DNA of 11,233 nucleotides from Planctomycetota bacterium (GTDB lineage Bacteria; Planctomycetota; Phycisphaerae; Sedimentisphaerales; Anaerohalosphaeraceae): contig DAOVVQ010000107.1 in NCBI GenBank assembly GCA_030637065.1, positions 1 to 11,233 on the forward strand, read 5' to 3'. Shown one piece after another: positions 1 to 7,858 of the stretch (its first letter is position 1; each line of letters begins with the position of its first letter). A program made the translations under genes and the position numbers. Below the pieces are notes generated by a model. It was not told the DNA's origin. It saw nothing but the letters and a program-made list of their open reading frames with translations, and made no database searches.

Positions 1-357
1 CCGTCCCAAAGCAAGAGCGGCAGTGCTAATTTCACCGCGGACGGCAAACCTGTACCGCCGGGCACTCCGCGTTCGTGGACCGGTGGTATTTACGACGAAG
101 GGCGGCGCGGCTGGCTCAACAATCTCGCCCACAACGAAGCCGCACGTAACGCATTCAAGCCCGGCGAGTGGAACCATTTCCGTATCGAAGCGATCGGCGA
201 TTCGATCAAGACATGGGTCAACGGTGTCCCCGCAGCCGACCTCAAAGACGATATGACGCCAAGCGGCTTGATCGCCCTTCAGGTACACGGCACAAAAGAA
301 AAAGACCCGCACAGTGTTATGTGGCGTAATATCCGCATCCAGGACCTTAGCAGATAA
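1..357 (+). CDS. DUF1080 / 3-keto-disaccharide hydrolase-like protein, C-terminal part
   Basis: This is the 3' end of a gene whose start lies before the window. Frame 1 is open from base 1 to the TAA at 355-357 and gives 118 residues. The segment EWNHFRIEAIGDSIKTWVNG, followed by GLIALQVHG and a closing WRNIRI, is the hallmark C-terminal half of the DUF1080 (PF06439) concanavalin-like beta-sandwich domain. The family is now named 3-keto-disaccharide hydrolase because some members cleave 3-keto-glycosides made by Gfo/Idh/MocA dehydrogenases. Members are usually exported, but the signal-peptide region is not visible here. The next gene starts 32 bases downstream on the same strand, so the two are probably co-transcribed. 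The family call is secure. The substrate is unknown. Confidence 0.93.
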   Translation, partial: PSQSKSGSANFTADGKPVPPGTPRSWTGGIYDEGRRGWLNNLAHNEAARNAFKPGEWNHFRIEAIGDSIKTWVNGVPAADLKDDMTPSGLIALQVHGTKEKDPHSVMWRNIRIQDLSR

Positions 358-389
358 AGGCTGTGTAAATAACAAGGGAAAACTCTCAG

Positions 390-3269
390 ATGGACCCAGA
401 CAACAAACAGACTGATGGCAAGAAACCGATCCAGTGCCACTTCATTTCCAATACCCATTGGGATCGTGAGTGGCGGTTCTCGATGCAGCGAACACGCCAC
501 ATGCTGGTACACATGATGGATATGCTGCTCGATATCCTCGAAAAATATCCGGAATACCGATCCTTTCACCTCGATTCGCAAACGATCCCGATCCAGGATT
601 ATCTCGATATTCGTCCCGAAAAAGAGCAGGCGGTCAAGAACCTCGTAAAGGAAAAAAGGCTTTTCATCGGCCCGTGGTTCTGCCTCCCCGACGAGTTTTG
701 CGTCTCCGGCGAATCGCTGATCCGCAACCTCCTGCTCGGCCACAAGATCGGCAGACAGTTCGGCCACGTCAGCAAGACAGGCTATTCGCCCTTTTCATGG
801 GGCCAGGTCTCACAGATGCCCCAGATATACAAAGGCTTCGGCATCGAGTTCGCCGCTTTTTACCGCGGCATTAACACCCTCGTCGCCCCCCGCTCGGAAA
901 TCGTCTGGGAAGGCGCCGACGGTAGTCGCGTCATCGCATCGCGGCTCGGGCTTCGCCCAAGATACAATGTCTGGTACGTCCTCCAGCGGCCCGCATTCTG
1001 GAACGAAGAAGATGTCGGAAACCGCCTGGTGTCATGGTCCAACGGCCACGGCGGCTTCAAAATGATCGGCCCCAAGCACCATCTGCTCGACGCACAATAC
1101 GCCCATCCCGGCTTCGACTATCACAAAGAAACGATTCCCGAAAGGGCCGCACAGGCCATCGAAGAGCAGGACAACGACTGGACCACCCCGCATCGATTCT
1201 GGTCCTGCGGGCACGATTCCTCCTGCCCCGATATCCGCGAGATCGAAATGATCAAAGACGCAAACGCCGCCCTTGATGGCACCGCCGAGGTGTTCCACAG
1301 CAATTTCCAGGATTTCCAGGATGCCGTCTGCTCCTCAGTTTCGGACGATCTCCCGGTCGCAAAAGGCGAGATGCGAAACCTCTACACCGAAGGCAGCACA
1401 AGCGCACTGTTCGGATGGATAATCTCTGCAAGAATGGATGTCAAACAGGACAATTTCCGCACGGAACGCGACCTTACCGGTTACGCCGAGCCGCTCGCGG
1501 TATTTTCATCGCTCCTTGGCACCGAGTACCCGCAGGGCTTTATCGACAACGCTTATAACTGGCTGCTGCAAAATCACGGTCACGACTCGATCGGCGGCTG
1601 CAGCCGCGAGATCATCAGCGACGACATGCTCTTCAGGAGCAGGCAGTCACGCGAGATATCCGGCTGTGTGACGGAAAAGGCCCTGAAGGAGATCGCCGGC
1701 TCGATCAAGATCGATACCGACAAACACGGCGACGGGCCGATCATAGTATACAACCCCGCACCGTTTAAGCGATCCGAGACAATGCAGGTCTATTTGCAAA
1801 TACCGAAATCGTGGGACTGCGAAACGATCGCAATAGTTGACGGCAAAGGCAACAACGTCGAGTTTTCAATAATCGAAAGAGAAGACCCCTTCTACCAGAT
1901 CGTCCAGTCGCCTAACGACTGTGCCAACATATTCCCGATGGTCCGCTATCTAATCGATGTCCATTTCGAAGATGTCCCCGCGATGGGCTACAAGACCTTT
2001 TTCGCCAAACCCGTCGAAGAGGCCCGCCAGAGCAAAAAAACCTCTCTCGTCACCGCACCCGGCGAAATGGCCAATGAGCACTTGTCCGTAAAAGTAAACT
2101 CCAACGGAACACTGGATATCTGCGAAAAACTGTCGGGCAGGGTCTTCGATGATCTGGGCTACTTCAAGGACTCCAGCGAGATCGGCAACCCCTGGGAGCA
2201 TACGACCGTCGCCAACAAAGCCGTGTTCACAACGACAACTGCAAATGCCGACGTCGTGCTGGTCAAGGATACCGCGATCGAGGCGTCCTACAGAGTCACG
2301 ATCGCCTGGAAACTGCCCGAAGGACGGACAAAAGACGACAAGAGCAGAAGCCCTCACCTCGTTGACTACCGGATCGTCAACACCGTCACCCTCCGCAAAG
2401 GCCAGCAGTGGGTCGAAATAACAACCGACATCGACAACAACGCCCAGGACCACTACCTGCAAGTCTGTTTCCCGTCGGCTATCGATACCAACAAAATTTC
2501 CGTCCAGGGCCAGTTCGACGTCATCGAGAGGTCGCTGGAACAGATCGACCCCGCGGTATTCGACGAGATAGTCCAGACCGAGCACCCGATGAACTCTTTC
2601 GTGGACCTAAGCGACAACGAGATCGGCCTCGGGCTCTTAAACGAGGGCCTCAAGGCCTACGAAGTACTCGACAGCGAAGATAACACGCTCTGCCTCACTC
2701 TGCTAAGGAGCTTTCCGCTGCGAATATGCGTAACCCAGGAGATGACCGATTACAGCAATGTCGATAAGAGTTCGCAATGCCTCGGCAAACACAGCTTCCG
2801 TTACGGCATTATGCCCCACGGCGGCGACTGGGTAATGGCCGATATGTGGCAGCAGGCCGAGCGGTTCAACCTTGCCATGCTCGTCGGCCAGATATCGCCC
2901 ACAAAACACGGCACAGAGCCGATCGAAAAGTCCTTCCTGGAACTCAAAGAAGAAGGCCTCGACGTAAGTGCCGTCAAACGCAGCGAAAACGGCGGCGGCT
3001 GGGTCGTTCGCCTCTTCAATCCGTTCGATCGTACTATCACCAACAAAATAAGGCTAAACGGCGGCTTAGCAGGACCAGCCGACACAGCCTCTCCCGTCGA
3101 AGCCATCCGCAATGAATATTCGCTGCCCGCGTCAACAAGAAAATTTTCGCAGGCCAGAAAGCTAACGCTGGAAGAAATGGCAGCAGGAGATATGCAATTA
3201 GACGCAGACGGCTGGCTCGATTTCGAAATAAAACCAAAGCAAATACTAACTCTTGAATTTCTGCCATAA
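390..3269 (+). CDS. GH38-family alpha-mannosidase-like protein lacking the canonical nucleophile Asp
   Basis: The 959-residue product matches bacterial GH38 alpha-mannosidases of the mannosylglycerate hydrolase (MngB) type in domain order and motifs. The N-terminal catalytic domain (about 15-310) carries NTHWDREW, with zinc ligands H23 and D25, then GPWF..PDE (about 94-102) and a GHD motif with D276 at the expected acid/base position. A helical region (about 335-430) includes SARMDVKQ and NHGHDSIGG, with zinc ligand H398. A beta-sandwich C-terminal half follows. The family would hydrolyse alpha-mannosides with retention. The oddity is GYSPFSWGQ at 131-139: related enzymes read GYLPDSFG, so the Asp that is both nucleophile and zinc ligand is Phe135 here. 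The reading frame is otherwise intact. No signal peptide is seen, so a cytoplasmic location is likely. A purine-rich AAGGGA lies about 10 bases before the ATG. It could be an active variant subfamily or a non-hydrolytic homologue. Confidence 0.9.
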   Translation: MDPDNKQTDGKKPIQCHFISNTHWDREWRFSMQRTRHMLVHMMDMLLDILEKYPEYRSFHLDSQTIPIQDYLDIRPEKEQAVKNLVKEKRLFIGPWFCLPDEFCVSGESLIRNLLLGHKIGRQFGHVSKTGYSPFSWGQVSQMPQIYKGFGIEFAAFYRGINTLVAPRSEIVWEGADGSRVIASRLGLRPRYNVWYVLQRPAFWNEEDVGNRLVSWSNGHGGFKMIGPKHHLLDAQYAHPGFDYHKETIPERAAQAIEEQDNDWTTPHRFWSCGHDSSCPDIREIEMIKDANAALDGTAEVFHSNFQDFQDAVCSSVSDDLPVAKGEMRNLYTEGSTSALFGWIISARMDVKQDNFRTERDLTGYAEPLAVFSSLLGTEYPQGFIDNAYNWLLQNHGHDSIGGCSREIISDDMLFRSRQSREISGCVTEKALKEIAGSIKIDTDKHGDGPIIVYNPAPFKRSETMQVYLQIPKSWDCETIAIVDGKGNNVEFSIIEREDPFYQIVQSPNDCANIFPMVRYLIDVHFEDVPAMGYKTFFAKPVEEARQSKKTSLVTAPGEMANEHLSVKVNSNGTLDICEKLSGRVFDDLGYFKDSSEIGNPWEHTTVANKAVFTTTTANADVVLVKDTAIEASYRVTIAWKLPEGRTKDDKSRSPHLVDYRIVNTVTLRKGQQWVEITTDIDNNAQDHYLQVCFPSAIDTNKISVQGQFDVIERSLEQIDPAVFDEIVQTEHPMNSFVDLSDNEIGLGLLNEGLKAYEVLDSEDNTLCLTLLRSFPLRICVTQEMTDYSNVDKSSQCLGKHSFRYGIMPHGGDWVMADMWQQAERFNLAMLVGQISPTKHGTEPIEKSFLELKEEGLDVSAVKRSENGGGWVVRLFNPFDRTITNKIRLNGGLAGPADTASPVEAIRNEYSLPASTRKFSQARKLTLEEMAAGDMQLDADGWLDFEIKPKQILTLEFLP

Positions 3270-3315
3270 CGCACTAAAATCAATCGGCCAGAGTTAATTA
3301 GCATAAGGAGATTCT

Positions 3316-5343
3316 ATGAGTACCCTGAATTCGATCGACTATACGATAATTGTAGTTTATCTGGGTTTTCTCGTCGCGATGGGCTTCTACCTCAAGAACA
3401 AAGCCTCCCAAAGCCTCGAAGACTACTTCCTCGGCGGACGAAAACTGCCATGGTGGGCACTCGGCATAACCGGAATGGCACAGTTCCTCGACATCACAGG
3501 AACAATGATCATCGTCTCCTTCCTCTACATGCTGGGGCCAAGGGGCCTGTTCATCGAGTTCAGAGGCGGAGCCGTACTCATACTTACCGTAATGCTGCTC
3601 TGGTCCGGCAAGTGGCACAGAAGAAGCAGGTGCATCACAAACGCAGAGTGGATGGTTTACCGCTTCGGAGACGGATTCGGCGGCCAATTCGCCCGAACCG
3701 TCCAGGCAGTAGCAGGCATAGTCTCAACCCTCGGAATGCTCGCGTACCTGGTCAAAGGCGTTGGCCTGTTCCTTTCGATGTTCTTCCCATTCACACCCCT
3801 GCAATGCTCGATCATAATGATCGGAATAGCAACTCTCTACACCGTCATCTCAGGTTTCTACGGCGTCGTATATACCGACCTCTTCCAATCGTTTATCATC
3901 CTCGGTGCGGTCATCGGAATATCCACAATGGCAATACTGAAATTAGGCAGCTCAGCCGAACTTGCGGCATTGTCGCAGGAAGTCACCGGCAACTCGGGGT
4001 GGATGTCATCGAAGCTGAGCTGGTATACGGAAATGCCTGAAGGCTATAAGATGTACAGGCACCTGATGATGTTCGCAATGTTCTACCTGATGAGAAATAT
4101 CTTCTTCGGCATGGGCTCAGGCGGAGAACCGAAATATTTCGGTGCAAGAAACGACCGCGAATGCGGAACGCTCACTTTCCTCTGGACCTGGCTGATGATG
4201 TTCCGCTGGCCAATGATGATGGCATTCGCGGTCCTTGGCCTGTTCCTGGTAAAAGACCTCTTCCCCGACCAGACTGTACTCGCCCATGCAGCGGAGCTTA
4301 TCAAACTGAACTTCGAAGGGATCGAACAAAGCCGCTGGGCCGATCTCACCGCCGGAATATCACTGCACCCCGAAAACTATTCGCCGGAACTGATAACCGG
4401 ATTAAAAGACCTGCTCCAGGACGATTGGCAAAATAAGCTCCACCTGGTCAGCTTCGCCGGAACGGTAAACCCCGAAAGAATCCTCCCAGCCGTCATCCTC
4501 TTCAACATCCCGGTAGGATGCAAAGGACTGATCCTCGTCGCACTGATCTCAGCCTCCATGTCAACTTTCGACTTCATAGTAAACATGACCGCGGGCTTCT
4601 TCACGCGCGACATCTACCAAAGATACATCAGACCCAAAGCCGACAACAAAGAACTCATCTACGCGACATGGGTATTCATCTTCGCCCTCGTCGGTACCGG
4701 CTTTTGGTTCGGCTACAGCGTCAAAAGCATCAACGAAATATGGGACTGGTTCATAATGGCCTTGGGCGGAGGACTCGTCGTCGGAATGACCCTGAGATTC
4801 TACTGGTGGCGATTCAACGGCGGAGCATTCGCCATCGGAACCGCAATCGGAATGATAGGAGCCATCCTGATAAGGATCGTTACTGACAAACTCCCGGACG
4901 ATGCGCAATATATGTTCGCAGGGACCGATCTGATCTGGTTCCTCGTAGACCCAAGGGGACAATTCCTCCTCACAATGGCAATCGGCTTCGCCGGATCGAT
5001 CTTCGGTACTTACATCACCAAACCAACCGACCGAAAGGTCTTGGAGCACTTCTACCAGACCACAAGACCCTTCGGCTGGTGGAAACCGTTAGAAAATTGC
5101 CTCCCCGCCGATGTGCGGCAAAGAATGAAAAAGGAACACTTTTACGACATAATATCACTGCCATTCGCGATCGTCTGGCAGGTGACGATCTTCCTGCTGC
5201 CCATGCAGCTCATCATCCGCTCATGGAATGCGTTCTTCGTCACATTCGTGATATTCCTGATAAGCCTGCTCGGGCTCTATCAGTTCTGGTACAAGCAATT
5301 GCCGGAAACAAACTACGAAAACGATTATGAAAAAACTGTTTAA
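3316..5343 (+). CDS. Sodium:solute symporter (SSS/SLC5 family), probable sugar importer
   Basis: This 675-residue, highly hydrophobic protein has the sodium:solute symporter layout. A first membrane helix starts near residue 8, and the family signature SLEDYFLGGRKLPWWALG (33-50) runs into the second helix. Further helices follow at about 127-156, 164-180, 190-208, 248-265 and 286-312. The ISASMSTFDF segment (411-420) corresponds to the SSS helix holding the sodium-site Ser/Thr residues, and it is followed by the typical TRDIYQRYI (430-438). A soluble loop (about 313-390) and a C-terminal extension with two more helices (about 612-634 and 639-657) make it longer than the roughly 500-residue classic members. 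It should import a sugar or similar solute with Na+. The start is supported by AAGGAG at 3305-3310, five bases before the ATG. It lies 46 bases after the GH38-like gene and its stop codon overlaps the next gene's ribosome-binding site. The substrate cannot be read from sequence. A cluster-derived monosaccharide is the natural guess. Confidence 0.93.
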   Translation: MSTLNSIDYTIIVVYLGFLVAMGFYLKNKASQSLEDYFLGGRKLPWWALGITGMAQFLDITGTMIIVSFLYMLGPRGLFIEFRGGAVLILTVMLLWSGKWHRRSRCITNAEWMVYRFGDGFGGQFARTVQAVAGIVSTLGMLAYLVKGVGLFLSMFFPFTPLQCSIIMIGIATLYTVISGFYGVVYTDLFQSFIILGAVIGISTMAILKLGSSAELAALSQEVTGNSGWMSSKLSWYTEMPEGYKMYRHLMMFAMFYLMRNIFFGMGSGGEPKYFGARNDRECGTLTFLWTWLMMFRWPMMMAFAVLGLFLVKDLFPDQTVLAHAAELIKLNFEGIEQSRWADLTAGISLHPENYSPELITGLKDLLQDDWQNKLHLVSFAGTVNPERILPAVILFNIPVGCKGLILVALISASMSTFDFIVNMTAGFFTRDIYQRYIRPKADNKELIYATWVFIFALVGTGFWFGYSVKSINEIWDWFIMALGGGLVVGMTLRFYWWRFNGGAFAIGTAIGMIGAILIRIVTDKLPDDAQYMFAGTDLIWFLVDPRGQFLLTMAIGFAGSIFGTYITKPTDRKVLEHFYQTTRPFGWWKPLENCLPADVRQRMKKEHFYDIISLPFAIVWQVTIFLLPMQLIIRSWNAFFVTFVIFLISLLGLYQFWYKQLPETNYENDYEKTV

Positions 5344-5346
5344 GGA
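5342..5346 (+). promoter_or_regulatory. Ribosome-binding site that sets the sulfatase start at 5354
   Basis: AAGGA overlaps the TAA stop codon of the symporter gene and sits 7 bases before the ATG at 5354. This favours 5354 over the in-frame ATG at 5327 and places the twin-arginine motif near the N-terminus. The overlap with the upstream stop suggests translational coupling. Confidence 0.65.
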
Positions 5347-5353
5347 TGGATGT

Positions 5354-6790
5354 ATGAAAGCTAACAGACGTGATTTCGTTAAATGGTCGCTGGGAGGAGT
5401 AGTCGCCGCCAATTCCTCCGCGATGGCAATGCGTCAGGGCAAACCCAACGCTTCGAGAAGCATCTCAGCCGGAAAGGGCAATAAGAAAAATATCCTGTTC
5501 ATTATCATCGAGGACCTCCGCAATGTCCTGGGCTGCTACGGCGACCCCCTGGTCAAAACCCCGAATGTAGACCGCCTGGCAAAAAGAGGCGTCAGGTTCG
5601 ATCGCGCCTACTGCCAGTACCCGGTTTGCGGTCCGAGCCGTTCTTCGTTCATGACCGGCCTGCGAGTCGACACCGTCGGCGTCTATGACAATGTCACCCC
5701 ATGGACGACGCACCTGCCCGGCCCGATTACGACCATGCCGCAGTTCTTCAAGGATAACGGCTACCACACCGTCCGGCTGAATAAGGTCTTCCACGGAACC
5801 GACAAACATGACGACCCCAAGGCCTGGAGCGAAATGTTCAATATGGGCACCAGCAAACTTGGCTCGACCGGCGAAGGCCGAAATATGACCAACGGCGAGG
5901 TCAAGTGGTGCAGTTGGATGGCGACCAACGGAACCGACGAAGACCAGCAGGATGGCATAATCACCACAAAGGCCATCGACCTGATGCAGGAAAAGAGAGA
6001 CAATCCCTTCTTCATAGCACTGGGAATAGCCAAACCTCACGACCCGTTCGAGGCCCCGAAAAAGTATTTCGACATGTACAACCTCAACGAACTGATGCCG
6101 CCCATAGTTCCCGACAACCGCTCGCCAGAGGATGTTTATACCATCCAAAGCTCCTGGAAGGATTCGTTCGACAAGTTCACGCTTCAGGACAAACGCGAGT
6201 ATTTGCGGGCATATTACGCCTGCGTTTCGTTTATGGACGCCCAGATCGGCAGAGTCATCGACGCGCTCGACGAAGGAGATATGTGGAAGGACACAGCCGT
6301 ATTCTTCGTCGGAGACCACGGCTACAACCACGGCGAGCACGACTGGTGGAACAAAAATGTCCTGTTCGATGAATCATGCAGGGTCCCTATGATCGCAGTG
6401 GTTGAAGGCGAGACCAAACCCAACACCGTTTGCGATGGCTTCGTCGAACTGGTCGACCTCTACCAGACATTCGCCGACGTATGCGACCTCAAAGCCCCCG
6501 CCACCCTCGAAGGTGTAAGTTTCAAGCCGCTGCTGAGCAACCCCGACAAAAAATGGAAAAAAGCCGCCTTCACCCAGGTCAAAAGAGGCGGCAAACTGCA
6601 CGGCAAAAGTATCCGAACCAAACGATGGCGCTATACCGAGTGGAACGACGGCAAACTCGTCGCAAGGGAACTCTACGACCACTCCAGCGACCCCGGCGAA
6701 TATCGCAACCTCGCCGAAATGGACGACTTCGCCGATGTCTGTGCCGAAATGAGCAAAATCCTGAAAAAAGGCGAAAACAAGTTCGAATAA
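5354..6790 (+). CDS. Class-I sulfatase, iduronate-2-sulfatase-like (S1_7 type), Tat-exported
   Basis: The product is 478 residues from the ATG at 5354. It begins with a twin-arginine signal, NRRDFVKW, followed by a short Gly/Val/Ala stretch, so it should be exported folded through Tat. The alkaline-phosphatase-type sulfatase core follows: calcium-site EDLRNVLGCYGD (about 53-64), then CGPSR with Cys92 as the residue converted to formylglycine, followed by TGLRVDTVGVYDN. GIAKPHDPF in the middle and GDHGYNHGEHDWW later match the iduronate-2-sulfatase branch closely. It should remove a sulfate ester from a uronic acid or hexose. One calcium-site residue, usually Asp in related enzymes, is Glu53. 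An alternative start at 5327 would overlap the symporter by 17 bases and bury the Tat motif deeper. Maturation needs a formylglycine-generating or anSME enzyme, which this window does not encode. The sulfatase class is certain. The exact ester is not. Confidence 0.92.
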   Translation: MKANRRDFVKWSLGGVVAANSSAMAMRQGKPNASRSISAGKGNKKNILFIIIEDLRNVLGCYGDPLVKTPNVDRLAKRGVRFDRAYCQYPVCGPSRSSFMTGLRVDTVGVYDNVTPWTTHLPGPITTMPQFFKDNGYHTVRLNKVFHGTDKHDDPKAWSEMFNMGTSKLGSTGEGRNMTNGEVKWCSWMATNGTDEDQQDGIITTKAIDLMQEKRDNPFFIALGIAKPHDPFEAPKKYFDMYNLNELMPPIVPDNRSPEDVYTIQSSWKDSFDKFTLQDKREYLRAYYACVSFMDAQIGRVIDALDEGDMWKDTAVFFVGDHGYNHGEHDWWNKNVLFDESCRVPMIAVVEGETKPNTVCDGFVELVDLYQTFADVCDLKAPATLEGVSFKPLLSNPDKKWKKAAFTQVKRGGKLHGKSIRTKRWRYTEWNDGKLVARELYDHSSDPGEYRNLAEMDDFADVCAEMSKILKKGENKFE

Positions 6791-6837
6791 CGTCGAAAAA
6801 CAAAACTTTTATGCAACTACAAAGGTGTTATTAAGTG

Positions 6838-7842
6838 ATGGAAAGTACAACGGAAACATTTCAGGGCGGCATCCTTCCCGGCCTTGGTGAAATGGCAAAG
6901 GATTCGGGCCTTATCGAGATCGCCGCATGCAGTGACGGTTTCTATACCACCGGCAAAAACGGCGTCATCCGCGTACTCGCTACCGGCGATAAGAAGGTCG
7001 AATTTATAATCTTCGAGAGCAAAACGATCGCTTACGTAAACAGCGCGATGGGCTACCCAGCCTATTACCCTGTTCACGATACCAGGATCGAAAAGCCCCT
7101 CGAAGCGGTACTGATGGACCTCGACGGCACAACGGTCCGCAGCGAAGAATTCTGGATATGGATAATACAACTAACCGCCGCATCGCTGCTCGATAACCCC
7201 AGGTTCGAACTTGAAGATTCGGACATCCCGTTCGTCTCCGGCCACAGCGTCTCCGAACACCTCCAGCACTGCATAAAAAAATACTGCCCCGACAAAAGCG
7301 TCGAAGAGGCCAGAACGTCCTACTTTGAACATACCCACCGCGAAATGCAGGCCATCATGGACGGCAAAGGCCGAAAAAACGCCTTCGTCCCCTCGCCCGG
7401 CATCAAAGAATTCCTGCTCGAACTCAAAGCAAAAGGACTAAAACTCGGCCTCGTCACCTCCGGCCTGTACGAAAAGGCATATCCCGAGATCCTCTCCGCC
7501 TTCAAAACGCTGGATTTAGGAACCCCCGACGACTTCTACGACGCCATCATCACAGCCGGTTTCCCCCTTCGCAAAGGCTCCTGCGGAACATTAGGCGAAC
7601 TCTCACCAAAACCGCACCCGTGGCTCTACGCCGAGGTCGCCAGGGTCGGCCTGGGGCTCGATTTCAGCCAAAGACATAACGTAATCGGCATAGAAGACTC
7701 CGGCGCAGGCATCGCATCCATCCGCCTCGCCGGTTTTGCCGCAATAGGCATCGAAGACGGCAATATCGTCGAAAGCGGAACACTCGGTCTTTGCAACCAC
7801 TTCTGCGAGACCTTTGATGAAATTCTCAAATTTATTTCGTAA
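6838..7842 (+). CDS. HAD-superfamily phosphatase/phosphoglucomutase-like protein with N-terminal extension
   Basis: From the ATG at 6838 the protein is 334 residues. A GTG directly before it at 6835 could be the start instead, with AAGGTG at 6822-6827 as ribosome-binding site for either. Residues about 88-330 form a HAD hydrolase of the beta-phosphoglucomutase-like subfamily. Motif I is MDLDGT, with D94 as nucleophile and D96 as acid/base. A helical cap lies at about 105-180. Motif II is LVTSG (about 205-209), motif III is K258 in SPKPHPW, and motif IV is GIEDSGAGI with E286/D287. It probably dephosphorylates or isomerises a sugar phosphate in the cytoplasm. Residues 1-85 are an extra domain, rich in short strands (for example GVIRVLATG and VEFIIFESK), that I do not recognise. 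The position between a sulfatase and a glycosidase, with small gaps, suggests a role in catabolising the released sugar. Confidence 0.85.
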   Translation: MESTTETFQGGILPGLGEMAKDSGLIEIAACSDGFYTTGKNGVIRVLATGDKKVEFIIFESKTIAYVNSAMGYPAYYPVHDTRIEKPLEAVLMDLDGTTVRSEEFWIWIIQLTAASLLDNPRFELEDSDIPFVSGHSVSEHLQHCIKKYCPDKSVEEARTSYFEHTHREMQAIMDGKGRKNAFVPSPGIKEFLLELKAKGLKLGLVTSGLYEKAYPEILSAFKTLDLGTPDDFYDAIITAGFPLRKGSCGTLGELSPKPHPWLYAEVARVGLGLDFSQRHNVIGIEDSGAGIASIRLAGFAAIGIEDGNIVESGTLGLCNHFCETFDEILKFIS

Positions 7843-7847
7843 GCAAC

Positions 7848-7854
7848 GAAAGGA
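7848..7854 (+). promoter_or_regulatory. Ribosome-binding site that sets the GH99-like lipoprotein start at 7859
   Basis: GAAAGGA lies 4 bases before the ATG at 7859. It favours this start over the upstream in-frame ATG at 7814, which lies inside the HAD gene and would place a charged, non-signal stretch ahead of the lipoprotein signal peptide. Confidence 0.6.
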
Positions 7855-7858
7855 TACC

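Noticed and set aside
279..767. A 162-codon - strand open frame overlapping the start of the GH38-like gene
   Set aside because: It lies opposite conserved GH38 motifs and shows no family features of its own.
1950..2585. A 211-codon - strand open frame inside the GH38-like gene
   Set aside because: It is antisense to the beta-sandwich half of an intact gene, and its Val/Asp/Gly-rich product looks like a reverse-strand shadow.
5327..5353. An earlier in-frame start for the Tat sulfatase
   Set aside because: It would overlap the symporter by 17 bases and add nine residues before the Tat region. The AAGGA at 5342-5346 fits the ATG at 5354 better.
5465..6340. A 291-codon open frame on the - strand inside the + strand sulfatase
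   Set aside because: It is fully antisense to a gene with clear sulfatase motifs, has no recognisable domain, and arises from the codon bias of the real gene.
7814..7858. An earlier in-frame start for the GH99-like lipoprotein
   Set aside because: It lies inside the HAD gene and would put a charged stretch ahead of a good lipoprotein signal peptide.
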